A stretch of DNA of 64,000 nucleotides, from assembly GCA_039707655.1 (NCBI GenBank), contig CM077666.1, positions 286,367,166-286,431,165 of the forward strand, written 5' to 3'. The translations under genes were made by a program, and so were the position numbers. The notes beneath the pieces are model-generated. The model was not told the origin of the DNA and did no database searches. It was given only the letters and a program-made list of their open reading frames with translations. Below are positions 1 through 11,099 of the stretch, in pieces. Every line of letters begins with the position of its first letter. Position 1 is the stretch's first letter. This stretch comes from Elymus sibiricus (Eukaryota; Streptophyta; Magnoliopsida; Poales; Poaceae).

Positions 1-49
1 CGACATCTAGATCGAAAAGGCGCAGGCCTCCTGCCTGGGAGCTTCCGAA

Positions 50-280
50 CTACTCCTGGTCGTCGGTCTCCACGTAGTAGTAGGCTCCGTCGGGGTAGTA
101 GTAGTCGTCGACGGGGTCAGCTGGCTCCGGGGCGGTCGTCGGTCTCCACGTAGTAGTAGGCTCCGTCGGGGTAGTAGTAGTCGTCGACGGGGTCAGCTGG
201 CTCCGGGGCTCCGTCATCTGATCGCAGCAATCGGGTATGGGGAAAAAGAGGTAGCAAAGCAACCGTGAGTACTCATCCAA
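50..280 (-). other. Small ORF near the 3' end of the giant LTR
   Basis: A 76-codon ORF in the sense direction of the LTR starts MDEYSRLLCYLF and ends GAYYYVETDDQE. The sister LTR has the same start (58484) and the same last 12 codons plus stop (ending at 58640), but there the two parts are in different frames. The middle is Pro/Thr-rich and includes a tandem duplication. It could be a relic of an element-encoded peptide or simply conserved LTR sequence; no function can be assigned. Confidence 0.25.
61..211. repeat. 76-bp tandem duplication
   Basis: The block starting CGTCGGTCTCCACGTAG at 61 starts again at 137, giving two near-identical 76-bp units. The corresponding part of the LTR at 54826-58940 (about 58570-58640) has only one unit, so the duplication arose in this copy. 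Confidence 0.85.
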
Positions 281-1297
281 AGTACTCGCAAGACTTACAT
301 CAGATCTATGCTAAGTATGCATCGGTATCAAAGGGAAGGGGCTATATCTGTGGACCAGACTGCAGAAATGCCAGAACAGAGGGGAAGGCCTAGCCTATCG
401 AAGACTAGCATCTTTCAGCGTCTTGCAACATTAGAAGAGTGCAGATTAGCATATAATATAGTAATAAGTAAGCAGTAGCAATGCCCAGAGATTCTTCCTC
501 GACTCCCTGCGAGAAAGCAATCCCGGAGCTAACATATTAATTAAGTTCCACAGGTATCCAGTTCTAGTTGTAGTAGATCGGGATACTTTCCGAGCGTCCG
601 TTACCGTGGACACGGCTATTCGAATAGATATACTTCCCTGCAGGGGTGCACCAACTTACCCAACACGCTCGATTAACTCTGGCCGGACACACTTTTATCG
701 GGTCATGCCCGGCCTCGGCTGATCGACACGTCGTAGCCCTACCTAGGCCCAACAGAGAGGTCAGCACACCGGTCTACATCCTAAGCGCTCAGGGGTCTTG
801 GGCCCATCGCCCTTTGCACTCCTGCTCGTTGCGTGGGCGGCCGGGACCAGACCTAGCCCCTGTATACACACGCAGGTCGTCGCGGTCCACCCGGGCGCGC
901 GCCGCTCAGTTGCTGATGTCTGAAGAGCTTCAGCTGAAACATACGACGCCAAGTGCCCATACTATTCCCGCGTGGTGGTTAGTGCGAAAAGGCCAGAGGC
1001 CTACTCAGATCACATATCCTAACCCATTAGTGTGTTGGGAGCTCGCGGTGACGATCAGTGCTCCACGATCTGTTGTCCCATCGCCCCGTCTCGCGGACTT
1101 ACGGCAAGGGTCAGGCCCATCCCTCTCCTGGGGCGGTCTGCCTGCCCGGCCGTGCCGCGTAATTATCTCGCGGGTACCCTCACGGTCAACCCGACTTCAC
1201 ATCTCTCGCGGGTACCCCTCGGGGTCGACCCGCCTTAAATAAGGGACTGAGGTAAATACATGGTATCCGTGTGTCCATAACATCAAGGGGGAAATCC

Positions 1298-1495
1298 GAG
1301 GAATCACCCTCGATGGATTCCCACTCGATGTATCCGTCAAGGTGAACTTGGAGGAATCACCCTCGATGGGTTCACACTTGAGGGGTTGCACGACAGAGGC
1401 ATCATCGGAGGTGGTGAAAGAGGAATCACCCTCGGTAACCCACAACCGACTAGCTACACTACAAAGGTAACATCAGGAGTGAGGTATCACCCTCG
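1298..1495 (-). repeat. Four GAGG-N6-CCTC palindromic modules in the LTR
   Basis: Copies of GAGGAATCACCCTCG start at 1298, 1351 and 1420, with a variant (GAGGTATCACCCTCG) at 1481; spacing is 53, 69 and 61 bp. Each has 4-bp self-complementary arms. The other LTR of the family keeps four in the opposite orientation at 57333-57540, so the module belongs to the family. Its role is unknown; it could be a protein-binding site or RNA hairpin. Confidence 0.8.
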
Positions 1496-4062
1496 GCACT
1501 CGATGGTAGCTCTGCAGAGTCGTACAACTAAGGGGGTGTGCGGTGCTGTGTCGGTCTCTGCACATCGATCACGTTGATCGAAACATCTGACAACAAAGCA
1601 TGGCAACACGGACAAGGGTGAGGGGCCACTGATGGATCACTAACCAACCTATTCTAATCATATAAGATAGCAGGTAAAGTATCAACAGCAGGTTACAAAA
1701 TCAGGCTATGCATCAGAATAGGAGCAATCAAATACAGTAGCAAATTCTAATGCAAGCATGGGAGAGAAAGAATGGGCAATATAGGAACGATCAAGGGGGT
1801 TTTGCTTGCCTGGAAGCTCTGCGGTGAAAGAAGGGTCGTCGGTGGTGTAGTAGTCCTCAGGGGTCACATCAGACTCGGGGGTTACCGGAGAGAAGAGGGA
1901 GAGGAAACAAATAAATACACGACAATAGATGCAACACAGATGAATGACATGGCATGATGCTGTGCTAGGGGTGACCTAACGTAGTGTTACACGTTTCAGA
2001 CGGAGCGGGTAAATATCTGGGAATATTTTTCTGGCTTTCGGTGATTATCAGCATATGGATCCGGAGGGGAAGGTTCCATGTTCATCTAGTTAGGAGTGAC
2101 GGTCAAGCATTTTGATTACATAAGCGGATTCGTCGTATTTTTCTGATCATTTTTCATATATAAATTATTTTCATCCCGAGTTACGGATTATTTTATATGA
2201 TTTTTCAAAGTTTTAACCATTTTCTGGAATTTCTGGAATTATTTTAATTATTAAATTTGAATTATCCATAACAGTAAAATGCTAAGTGTACCCAGAATTG
2301 TACCCAGTCAGCACACACAGGGGCTGACTGGTGGGCCACAGTTGACTGAGTCAACTCCCAGTCAGCAGAGGCTGACTGGTGGGCCAGCTGCCTAGTCAGC
2401 AGGCTGACTGGGCCAGCCTTATCCACTGGAACAGTGGACTGGGCCCACATGTCATTCTCAGTAGAATAATTAGAGTTTATTTAAATTAAACTGAGTTAGT
2501 TAGGGGTGGGCCTCGGGTGTCAGTGACTAATTAGTTTAACTGATTTTAGTTATTAGTTAATTAAGCTAATTAACGGCGGGGGCCCACATGTCAGCGACTG
2601 GAGCTGCCCAGTCAGCACGGTTGACCGGTCAACGCGGTCAACCGGGCCCCTGGGACCCACTGGCAGTGACCCAGGGTGGACCCCAGGCGACACCAGGTCA
2701 GCGACGGCCGGCGTTTAAATGCCGGCGACGCCGAAATGCGGCGGAGGGCCACGGCCGGCGTCGGAAATTGCCTACGGTGGCCCGTTTTGGACGCGGTTTG
2801 CACCTACGGCTTCGTGAGGCTCGCGCGCATCTAGTGGTGGTGGTGGCTGCCCGTGAGATGGCCGGAGTCGTCGCCGGCGTCGAGCTTTGCGGATGCCGGA
2901 GTTCGGGCAAACGTGGAAACGGCGGCACACATCGCCAGCGAGCCATCTAAGCACCTAGGCGGCAGCAGCAGGCCACCAGGAGCACGCCGGAGCGGAAGAT
3001 CTCGGGAGCACGTGACGCTACGACCATGGCGGCGGCCGGAGCTCGGCTACGGCAGGAGCTAGCTACGGGGCAAGCCAGAGCAGCTCAAGGGCAGGGGAGG
3101 TATGCGGCTCACCTAGCAGGCACACGGAGGCCCTTTGGGTAAACGGGAGCGCAGTGACGGCAGCGAATCGACGGCAGCGAGCTTCGGTGTCCCGAGGAGG
3201 AAGACGACGCCGATCCAGCGCTGGGGTGCTTCCCAGCTCGCGTGCGTGGCCGAAGAGGAAGAAGCGGACGGTGGCGCGTCTTCTGGAGACGGAGAGACGG
3301 CGCGGGAAGCACGGTGGCCACGGCTATGGCGCGGCCATGGCGACGGTGGCGCTCGATGGGGTGGAGGGCGAGAGGGAGAGCGACGGAGAGAGGGGGGAAG
3401 TGGGTGAGGGCGATGACGAGGCCGAGGGGCGCGTCCTTATCCCCTCGGCGACGCCTGTAGCAGCGCTGTGTCGCCGTTTCGCCGGCGCGCGCGCGCGGCC
3501 ACGGCGCGGCGACACGCGTGGAGAGAGAGGCGGGAGGAGGGAGAGAGAGAGAGGTGGGCTGGGCCGGTGCACTGTGCACTTAGGCCCGGTTCACAGAGGC
3601 CCTTTTCTTTTGTTTCTTTCTGTTTCTTTTTACAGAGAGGGTTTTGCAATATTTGATCTGCCAAAATGACTTTTGTAAAATGTGAAACTTGGCCACATAA
3701 ATACATTGCAATATTCTGCACTGCCACAAAAAGTTTGGAAGGCATTTGAATTCATTTGAATTTTTTATAATTGAAATGACATTTTAAAATGCCGAAATGG
3801 CACTGATTTAATTGCTATAATCCATTTTAGCAAATAAGTGATGTTGTTTTCCTTAACAAATAATTGTTATGGAATATTTGCTAAATGATGAACTATTTTG
3901 CAGCAACTTTTGTGTAACTTCAAATTTCACTTGCAATTTGAATTGAATTCAGTGGTGGAATTTGAAATGAGATATGAATCCAATATGATTAAGCATTGTA
4001 AATCAAGGTGACTTAGCATAATCATTAAGGATCACTGTAGCTCATTACAGAGGGGTGTTACA

Positions 4063-4530
4063 GTTATTTTCTTTGTTTTTAGCTTGAAGTGTTATTTTCT
4101 TAAACGTTATCTTTGCAACAGAGGTTATGTTGCAAAAAAAAATATAACAGAGGTTGTGTTGCAAAATTATTACTTTTTGTCCTCCACCTTTTTACAGCAT
4201 AGATGATGTTGCGGAAGCACTTTTGCAACAGTATGATGTGCAAAAAAAATTTAATGAAAAGATGATGTTGCAGCACCGCCATTATTGTTGTCGTCGCCAT
4301 TTGCAGCAGAAGCCTTATTGCAAAAAAACCATCTCCGTCTCGCGTTGTGCCCATCCCGTCCGATCAAACGTGTTGCAACAGAAGCCTTGTTGCAAATCTC
4401 GATTTTGCAACAAGAGTCACGTTGCAGATAGCTCACCAGGGGCACGTGGTGTGCGGATGGTACGGCGGACGTTTCGCATCCAATCGACGGGTTGAATAGA
4501 AGTATTTCTTATACTAAAACTGTAAAAGTA
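4063..4530. other. TTGCAA-rich non-coding tract
   Basis: Between the LTR and the MITE, about ten copies of (G/T)TTGCAA or (G/T)TTGCAG occur within about 330 bp (4110-4430), often followed by CAGAAGCCTTRTTGCAA. The core TTGCAA is its own reverse complement. It looks like part of a decayed DNA transposon, but no terminal repeats were found. No gene is supported. Confidence 0.5.
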
Positions 4531-4539
4531 GTTCATATC
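4531..4539. repeat. Left 9-bp TSD of the fold-back MITE
   Basis: GTTCATATC here is repeated exactly at 4930-4938 on the other side of the fold-back element. Nine bases is the usual target duplication of Mutator-like elements. Confidence 0.85.
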
Positions 4540-4929
4540 GGGTGCAGCGATTCAGTGCCCAGGCTCATCTCCACCCGGTCAAAATAAATTCACAAAAAAT
4601 TAAAAAAAATCCAAAAACAATCATGGTAGATAATTTATTGCATGAGGTGCACCCCAAATTTCATATCATTTGAACATATGAGTAGCTCTCAGTAAAAAAG
4701 ACAAATTGGGTCAGAACAGTACATGAACAGTAAACTTTTTTACAGACCCCAATTTTTTTTCCCGAGAGCTACTCAGATGTCCAAATGATCTGAAAATTAG
4801 AGCGGACCTCACGCACCAAATTATCTACCATGCAAAAAAATTGGAATGTTTTGAATTTTTCTAGTATTTGTTTTGAATTTTTTTTTCAGCGCGGGTGCAG
4901 ATGAGCCTGGGCTCAGAAATGGATATTCG
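4540..4929. mobile_element. 390-bp fold-back MITE, MULE-type
   Basis: The two halves are reverse complements over most of the element: CCCAGGCTCATCTCCACCC near the left end pairs with GGGTGCAGATGAGCCTGGG near the right end. Further in, TGGTAGATAATTT...GAGTAGCTCTC pairs with GAGAGCTACTC...AAATTATCTACCA. A perfect 9-bp direct repeat flanks it. It has no coding capacity. The 9-bp TSD favours Mutator over hAT (8 bp), Harbinger or CACTA (3 bp). As one long hairpin it could yield double-stranded RNA if transcribed. Confidence 0.85.
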
Positions 4930-4938
4930 GTTCATATC
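4930..4938. repeat. Right 9-bp TSD of the fold-back MITE
   Basis: GTTCATATC, identical to 4531-4539. Confidence 0.85.
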
Positions 4939-5229
4939 TCACTTTACTAATGAATTATTGTTTTGTAGCTAGCAGATCGTTTAAATTTTAGTTTCTATAT
5001 TTAACATTTGGTTCAAGCAATTCATCAAACACCTAAGCTACGTCAGCAAGGAAGGCCATGTCCGCAAAACTCCACAACAACGTTGCTCAGAGAACAATTG
5101 CAACTTACACCAACCAAAAGTGAAAATCCCAGATGCGACAATGGGAACAAAAATCAGATGAATCGGGGCAAGTTTTACTGGCCACGAAACTAGCAATCAG
5201 ACCCCAACAGTTCAACAACTTGTTAGAAT

Positions 5230-5500
5230 CGAGCTACGCGTCTCGAGCTCAAGCGCCGCGGCGCGGCAGCGATGGCGGCGAGTAAGCGATCTACCCTGCC
5301 TCTTCCTCCATGGCGACAGCACCAGGGTCTACCTCCTCCTCGCCCTCGCCGTCTGGGAGGCGACTCTTACCTCGCCGCAGGAAGGACACGGGGTGGCGGA
5401 CGGCCGGCGGCGCGAGTTCCGGTGGCAGCGGCGTGGCGCGGGGGCTACGCGGCCGTCTCCCTACTTTTACTCCAGGGTTGCTCACTGGACCAAATATAGT
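5230..5500 (+). other. GC-rich ORF segment of unknown origin
   Basis: A sharply GC-rich island with two overlapping plus-strand ORFs: from the ATG at 5272 (MAASKRSTLPLPPW) and from 5310 (MATAPGSTSSSPSPSG). The latter has the Ser/Arg-rich look of a grass transit peptide or a first exon. No downstream exon or conserved domain was recognised, so it may be a captured or orphan gene fragment. It is not called as a gene. Confidence 0.25.
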
Positions 5501-5655
5501 TATCTGGGGATGGTATTGGGAGGTCAAAAACTCAAATTTAGTAAAGTTTTGGGTTTAGGGGATCATGTTCTAGTTAGCTCTTTTTGCCCAAATATCACTT
5601 TTGCTAATCCAATTTGAGTTTTAGGAGATCTGCTAGAGATGCCCTAACATCCATC
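5500..5655. mobile_element. Possible one-ended MITE remnant
   Basis: The stretch ends in GGAGATCTGCTAGAGATGCCCT, resembling the TIR of small grass MITEs that read AGGGCATCTCTAGCAGATC on the other strand. No matching left TIR is present, so it would be truncated. From 5656 to about 6009 lies the likely 3' UTR and downstream region of the FTSZ2 gene. Confidence 0.3.
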
Positions 5656-6009
5656 AACGCTTTGGGGGATCAACTTCGGCCCGTTTGATTAGTCGGCCCT
5701 GCATCACAAAAAAACGATGAAGGGGACAAGGAGATAATAAGTATTCATGTGGGGACATGAAGAGCACACGTCAGAAGGACACACGAGGAAGGCAGAACAT
5801 TTTCTACAACACTGGCATGCTCACAGCTACACATTATTGGCAGTAACATTCCAAGAAAAAGGACAGGAAGATCAAACAAGACTATAAAAAAAAACTCTAG
5901 GGAAAACAACTAGACTCTACAGGTCTGGTATCTTACAAGAGGGCATCTATCTAAGAGGGGCGAGTGTCATCAGGCACAGGCATTTCTGAGAAAGGGGCCT
6001 GGAGAAGAG

Positions 6010-9000
6010 TCAAATTCGCGGGAAGCGAGAAGGTCCTCTCCTCCGAAGGAACTCAGGAATCTCCACCTTGCTGCCACCTGTGGAAGATGGATGTCGACCA
6101 TTGTCTCCTTGCATTTGCTGGCCACCCTGGTTCAACACGTGAGATCGCGTAAGAAATTCCTCTCAGAATCTAGACTAGTAATTGTCTAACCGTATTTACC
6201 TTTGCGGTGTGACCTTCTGCTTCATCCTGCCGTTTAAAGCCCGTAGCGATCAACGTTATGCTAACCTGCATGAACAAAAAGTATGTGCATAAGCATTTCT
6301 AAGCAAATAATAAACAAGTTAATCGTATTTCTTCCGCAGTTGCCCAACTTGTGAGAAACTTATAGTGCAACTGTTAAATGTAACCCGTACATACTTAAAA
6401 TGAACAGGCGTATGGAAACATGCTAAAATGAATATGCGTATGGCTTACCTGGCCATTGAGTGATGGGTCTATGACAGAACCAAATATCAGATTAGCATTT
6501 GGATCAACTAGATCGTAGATTACTTCGGCTGCAGCATTTACCTAAACAATAAGAAAATCAGGCCTCCGTAAGTGCTTTACCCTAGACATTAGAAGCAAAT
6601 GGTGACTACATAAGCTGATCTTGAAATTCTATGACCGCCCTGGAAACATAAAAGCGACACCCAGGCAACAGTTAAACTTTGATGCCGAGACCTTGAGAGC
6701 ATCATCATTGTTTTCGAGGGAAGTAGCTCTTGTGAGCAAGTTTATCAACATATTTGGGTGGGTCTGCTCCAGCACCACATCTCAACCGTGCAAGAGCTAT
6801 ATTGGTGCCAGGAACATAATAATTGCAGTTTTGTGAAATAGGAAGTTTCTTATGGGCATATACTGTTGTATAGATGGAAATTACTGAGTGTTGAATCTGC
6901 CTCGTATGTTGCATATATTAGCAACTGATAGTGTAGTTTTGCAGGAACAAGTTGCCTAATGACGGGAAATCAAACTTGTATGTTAACATGGTTAAAAACA
7001 ATGTGTACATGTTTAAAAGCTGGCTCGTCATGCAGCGAAATAGATCAAACCATTATCACGATTTCATAGAACATCCCTCAGCTGTTCAGAATTTGTTTCC
7101 GCCATTCAGTAAATACTACTGTAGAAGATAGGTCTTATTTGAATGCAGGTTAATACTGAGATGACATTTGATACCCTGAAGTCCATGGTACCGACGCATA
7201 TGTGATAATTTCAGATAAACACAAAATCAGATTTTTTGTTTTTACATAGCTAAAGGCAATAAATAAATAAATTATGAGGTGAAAATAAAAAGATATTTTC
7301 GCTTGATCATGTCATTTCCAACTTCCAAAACTAGGCCAACCAAAGTATTGAAATTCATGTAGAACACAATCTAATCGAACGTTGAACCCCTCTAAATAAC
7401 TTACTTCTATATATAGTATTACTGCATTATTGCTCTGTTTTGTGGGATCACTCAAAATCAATCAACAGGAGCCTGAGAGAAACACCCACAACAAACATAG
7501 CAATTAAAATGTGGCTCCAGCTGATTTAGAAGGGAAACTAGCTGCTACACCGCAAATGCCAGGTGTCTGTTCCCTATAAAGTCATTATCATACCCACTTG
7601 GATTGATATTGTCATGTACGAATAAAACAAAATACTACTTGTTGTATCCTAGTAGCAACTTTTCTGTTTAATGTATTCATGTCATATTAGATGTATGACA
7701 ACTAGACAACCATATAAAGGAGTGCACAGAACATTAACCTACAAAAACTAAGTTCACCAAACAATATACGGCGTGAGAAAATCAGCAAAAAATTGTCAAA
7801 TAGATGGACCAACCTCAAACAAAGTCAAATCAGTTCCTCCAGTGATATTCCACACGATGCCTGTAGCCCTCTCAATTCCAATATCTAGCAGTGGTGACTG
7901 AATGGCATTAAGAGCGGCGTCTCTTGCTCTTGACTTGCCTGAAAATTTAAGGCAACACAAAAAAAAAGTTTAAAATTCAATTCAGTCAAGTATGCTGTAT
8001 GGCATCTGCGTGGAAACTGCAAACTACAGCGCTATACCAAGAAAACTGAACTCAATTCGTCAATGTCGACCTGTCATGTATGATGTATAATTAATAGTTG
8101 GTTCTTGTATTGTACACATATGAACTATGTTTTGACCATTAATTTTATCATGTGCCTAGTATGGCATGTAAATTTGTTTCGTTGTTAGTCAACAATAACA
8201 GTGTAGGAGTGTCTCAGTGGGAGGAAATGGTCAGTGCTATTAACTTGATGCCATAAGGTGAAGAACACAACAATTCTGAAGCTATAATACATCCACAGAT
8301 TCAAGTGTTGGTAGCATGCATAGGAGCTAATAGCCTAATACAGTGTTAGCTTTGAAATTACTTAATTTTACGGTACCCTGGTACTCCACCTGGGTGTTAA
8401 GGAGTACCAGTGAAATCTAGCCCTTGATGCATAGGGGTATTTTAGGTTTTTAATCATATTCTTCTTACTAGGAGCAAACCAATAGAACACTATACGATCA
8501 ACGTATGCAGGTGCAACAAATACATATACATATAAATTGCGGCGGTGATGGGAGCGGCGATAACACCATAGATCTGAGCTTATACATGACAGTTAATTCT
8601 CTCCAAGTTACTATTTTACCCCTGAAATCAGGTACTCCTGGATATTTTGTGGCAGTACTCCATAATACTTTTCTTGGAGTACCAGTAAACAACGACCCTT
8701 AGATCTAAGACAATAGATGGCTAATAATAATTTGGGGGCACTGTAAAAGATCTCTTTTTGAACCGAAATCTTCGAACACTACTCAACATTATATTGTGGC
8801 AAGGCAAGCAATCACTTTTCTCTATTTAACATTGTTTGCTCCTAGCTGCGTCATGCAATGAAGTTTTCTCAATGAACAGGGTGCAAACTAGAATTCAACT
8901 TGCAACGAATGGAGCTAGATATGTGCAGCAATCATATAAATATCAACAAAAAAACACCAGAAGCTTATTTCAGATGTAATACCTGTTGCAGTGCCTATAC

Positions 9001-10189
9001 CCATTAAAGATGACCCTGCATTTTGCATTATGGCTCGCACATCAGCAAAATCAACATTAACCAGCCCAGGAACCTGCAAGAGGAAGAGGACATTAAATTT
9101 CTGTAAGCTATATATCTCTGTTATGCTTAAATTCAATCTCCGCCTTACGTGATAAGAGTTTCCAATGCATACAACAGTTTACTTACCGTAATGATATCAG
9201 AGATACCGCGAATTCCTTGCCAAAGAATATCATCAGCCAAGTTGAATGCTTCCGTGACAGGAGTGTTTGGAGAAACAGCAGACAACAGCTTGTCATTTGG
9301 GATTACAATGAGAGTGTCCACACTATTTCTCAAGGCTGATATTCCTTCTTGAGCCTGAACTGCCCGCCTCCTCCCCTCAAATGAAAAGGGCGTTGTGACA
9401 ATACCCACTGTCAGTATACCCATGGACTTGGCGATTCCAGCAATTACAGGGGCACCTCCAGTTCCAGTTCCCCCACCCATTCCAGCCTGCAATATGGACA
9501 CCGAAACAGTATTATCATACCTCCACATATAACATGATAGTTTCATATGTCAATCCATTTATTTAGAAGGGGGTGACATTTACCGTGACAAAAACCATGT
9601 CAGCACCATGAAGTGCTTCCTCTATGGACTCACAGCTCTCCTTGGCGGCATTCATCCCAATATCAGGGTTTCCACCCGCACCCAAACCCCGAGTGAGCTC
9701 CTGCCCAATCTGCAGCCTGTTCTGGGAATGCACCGGGGACATCCTTATCGCCTGTACATCGGTGTTCACGATCCAAAACTCGACACCATTCATGGAGTAC
9801 TCAATCATCCTGTTAACAGCATTTGAACCCCCACCCCCGACTCCAACGACCTTGATCTTGGCAGCGTTGTAATCGTCCTGGCTCGGCGGCACCCCCAGCC
9901 CCTCCAACGTGCTCCCATCAGAAGAAGCTTTCCTTGGGTTAATAGCCTCGTCGTTCTGCTCGCCTCGGAGCAGGGACACCTCCGGGTGAAGGTCCAGGAA
10001 GGAGTCTTTCTTCTGAAACGAGTTGGCGCTGCGTGGGGTTGCGCGACACCTGAAGTGAGAGTGACCTGAAAATGGAACGCTTCTGACCAATGGAACCCTC
10101 CCAGATGTAGCCCCGAGGCTCCCGGCTTCGTTTCTCCATCCAGGTGACGGCGGGGTGAGCTGCGTGAAGCAGGGCAGCTGCGTCGCCAT
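6010..10189 (-). CDS. FTSZ2: Plastid division GTPase FtsZ2, seven coding exons
   Basis: Nuclear-encoded tubulin-like GTPase that polymerises into the stromal Z ring for plastid division. Coding exons: 10189-9584, 9486-9187, 9073-8983, 7938-7814, 6541-6449, 6265-6200, 6126-6010. All junctions are GT-AG and phases agree, giving 1398 bp and 465 aa (Arabidopsis FtsZ2-1 is of similar length). Residues 1 to about 60 are a Ser/Arg-rich transit-peptide region. The nucleotide-binding G-box GVGGGGSN is at 116-123, the tubulin signature GGGTGTG at 206-212, and the T7 catalytic loop NVDFAD at 308-313. The C-terminus carries [10 protein letters not shown], the FtsZ2-specific motif known to bind ARC6. The start MATQLPCFT was chosen because MAT..PCFT is conserved; an in-frame ATG at 10375 would add 62 residues. 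The exon 7 acceptor at 6127 is the least certain junction. Trp291 replaces a strongly conserved Arg. Confidence 0.95.
8373..8705. mobile_element. Possible MITE in FTSZ2 intron 4
   Basis: CTGGTACTCC near 8389 is reversed as GGAGTACCAG near 8676, and a second GGAGTACCAG lies near 8401, giving inverted and direct repeats around a non-coding insert in the 1044-bp intron 7939-8982. No TSD was confirmed. Confidence 0.3.
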
Positions 10190-10740
10190 CCCAGCGAGCT
10201 GAATGGCACGCAGAGGCGGATCCAGATGCTGTGCCTGGTGCGCCGGTGCACACCCAGAAAATTTGGAGGTTGGTTCGTAGAACGGGAACGGCGATGGCGG
10301 CGGCGGCGCGGAAGAAGGCGGACCGCGGCGCGCCTGCAGCTCTAGGGCACGGCAAAGTCTAAGATTGGGTTGCATAAAAAAAAGATACAGACGATTGTTA
10401 GATGAAATGTGGAAGAAATTCGGGGCGGAAGAGACGAGGCCAGACCCTTACCACGAACGATTCAGGCCGGACCGCGCTGAAATCCCAAGATATCGCCGCG
10501 CCGCGCTTCACAAGAGAATCAGCAAGCGCTTGAGATTTGGGGAGGAAGGTGGAGAATTTGAGGTGGTTGGCCGCCCTGTCGTCCGACGGGAGGAGTGGGG
10601 TTTCAGTTCCGGAGGTGGTAGAATCTGGAATCTGTTTTTTGCTGGGTTTGCGGCTTCTCCAAAACCCCTACTCCCAACTACAAGAGACCAAGACCTGGCT
10701 GTGTGAGCCGGAACATGTGGTTCCGTTTGCTTCCAAGTTC
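10190..10740 (-). promoter_or_regulatory. FTSZ2 5' UTR and promoter region
   Basis: Sequence upstream of the chosen start. The first 186 bp stay open in frame up to an ATG at 10375; beyond that the region is GC-rich, as is usual for grass promoters. No convincing TATA box was seen, so the limits are approximate. Between 10741 and about 11099 no gene or named repeat was recognised. Confidence 0.4.
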
Positions 10741-11099
10741 CAGAACTGAATTTAGTGGTATGATGAATTGTATAATTGTCCTTTGCTACTATAAAGATGT
10801 CAATTAGTGGTGGCATTCCGTTAGCCTCCTTGTCCCATACTATCACCAGATGCTAGAGTTCTTGCAAAGTGTGAGGTGTTGTCATGTTGCTAGCAAAGTT
10901 GGAGCCTTGTTTGTTTTATTGTAGCAAACTGCTGGCGGTCTTGTTGTTTTATTTGTAGCAACACATGGTTTTTGGCTAACACTATCTAAAAGCATCAGTT
11001 AAAGCCCCGCTATGACAATGCAGTGTTACTAACATTTTGCAGAGAAGCAGAATAAATAAGATTATGTTTTTCTCTCCAAGGAGAAATAATATGCGGCGC

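Larger units (their letters stand above)
1..4062 (-). mobile_element. Partial giant LTR (about 4.1-kb family), minus strand
   Basis: Read on the minus strand, the LTR starts at 4062 with TGTAACACCCCTCTGTAATG and runs out of the window at base 1. It aligns by eye along its whole length with the complete solo LTR at 54826-58940: same start, same AT-rich first kilobase, same GC-rich middle, same repeated GAGG-N6-CCTC block, same last part. By comparison roughly 300 bp of its 3' end lie beyond base 1. An LTR of this size recalls the Sukkula/Erika group of Triticeae LARD elements, but the family name is an inference. Long ORFs inside it (646-1242, 3109-3579) are not shared as coding sequence with the other copy and are not called as genes. 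Confidence 0.85.

Noticed and set aside
646..1242. 198-aa plus-strand ORF
   Set aside because: It lies inside the giant LTR, antisense to it; the same region of the sister LTR does not keep the frame.
3109..3669. Overlapping long ORFs on both strands
   Set aside because: GC-rich composition of the LTR opens several frames at once; Arg/Ala-rich low-complexity products without domains.
6127..6143. Alternative FTSZ2 exon 7 acceptors further upstream (CTGAGAG|GAATTTC)
   Set aside because: In frame and possible, but the acceptor before GGTGGCCAG gives a C-terminus closer to the family and has a better pyrimidine-containing run upstream.
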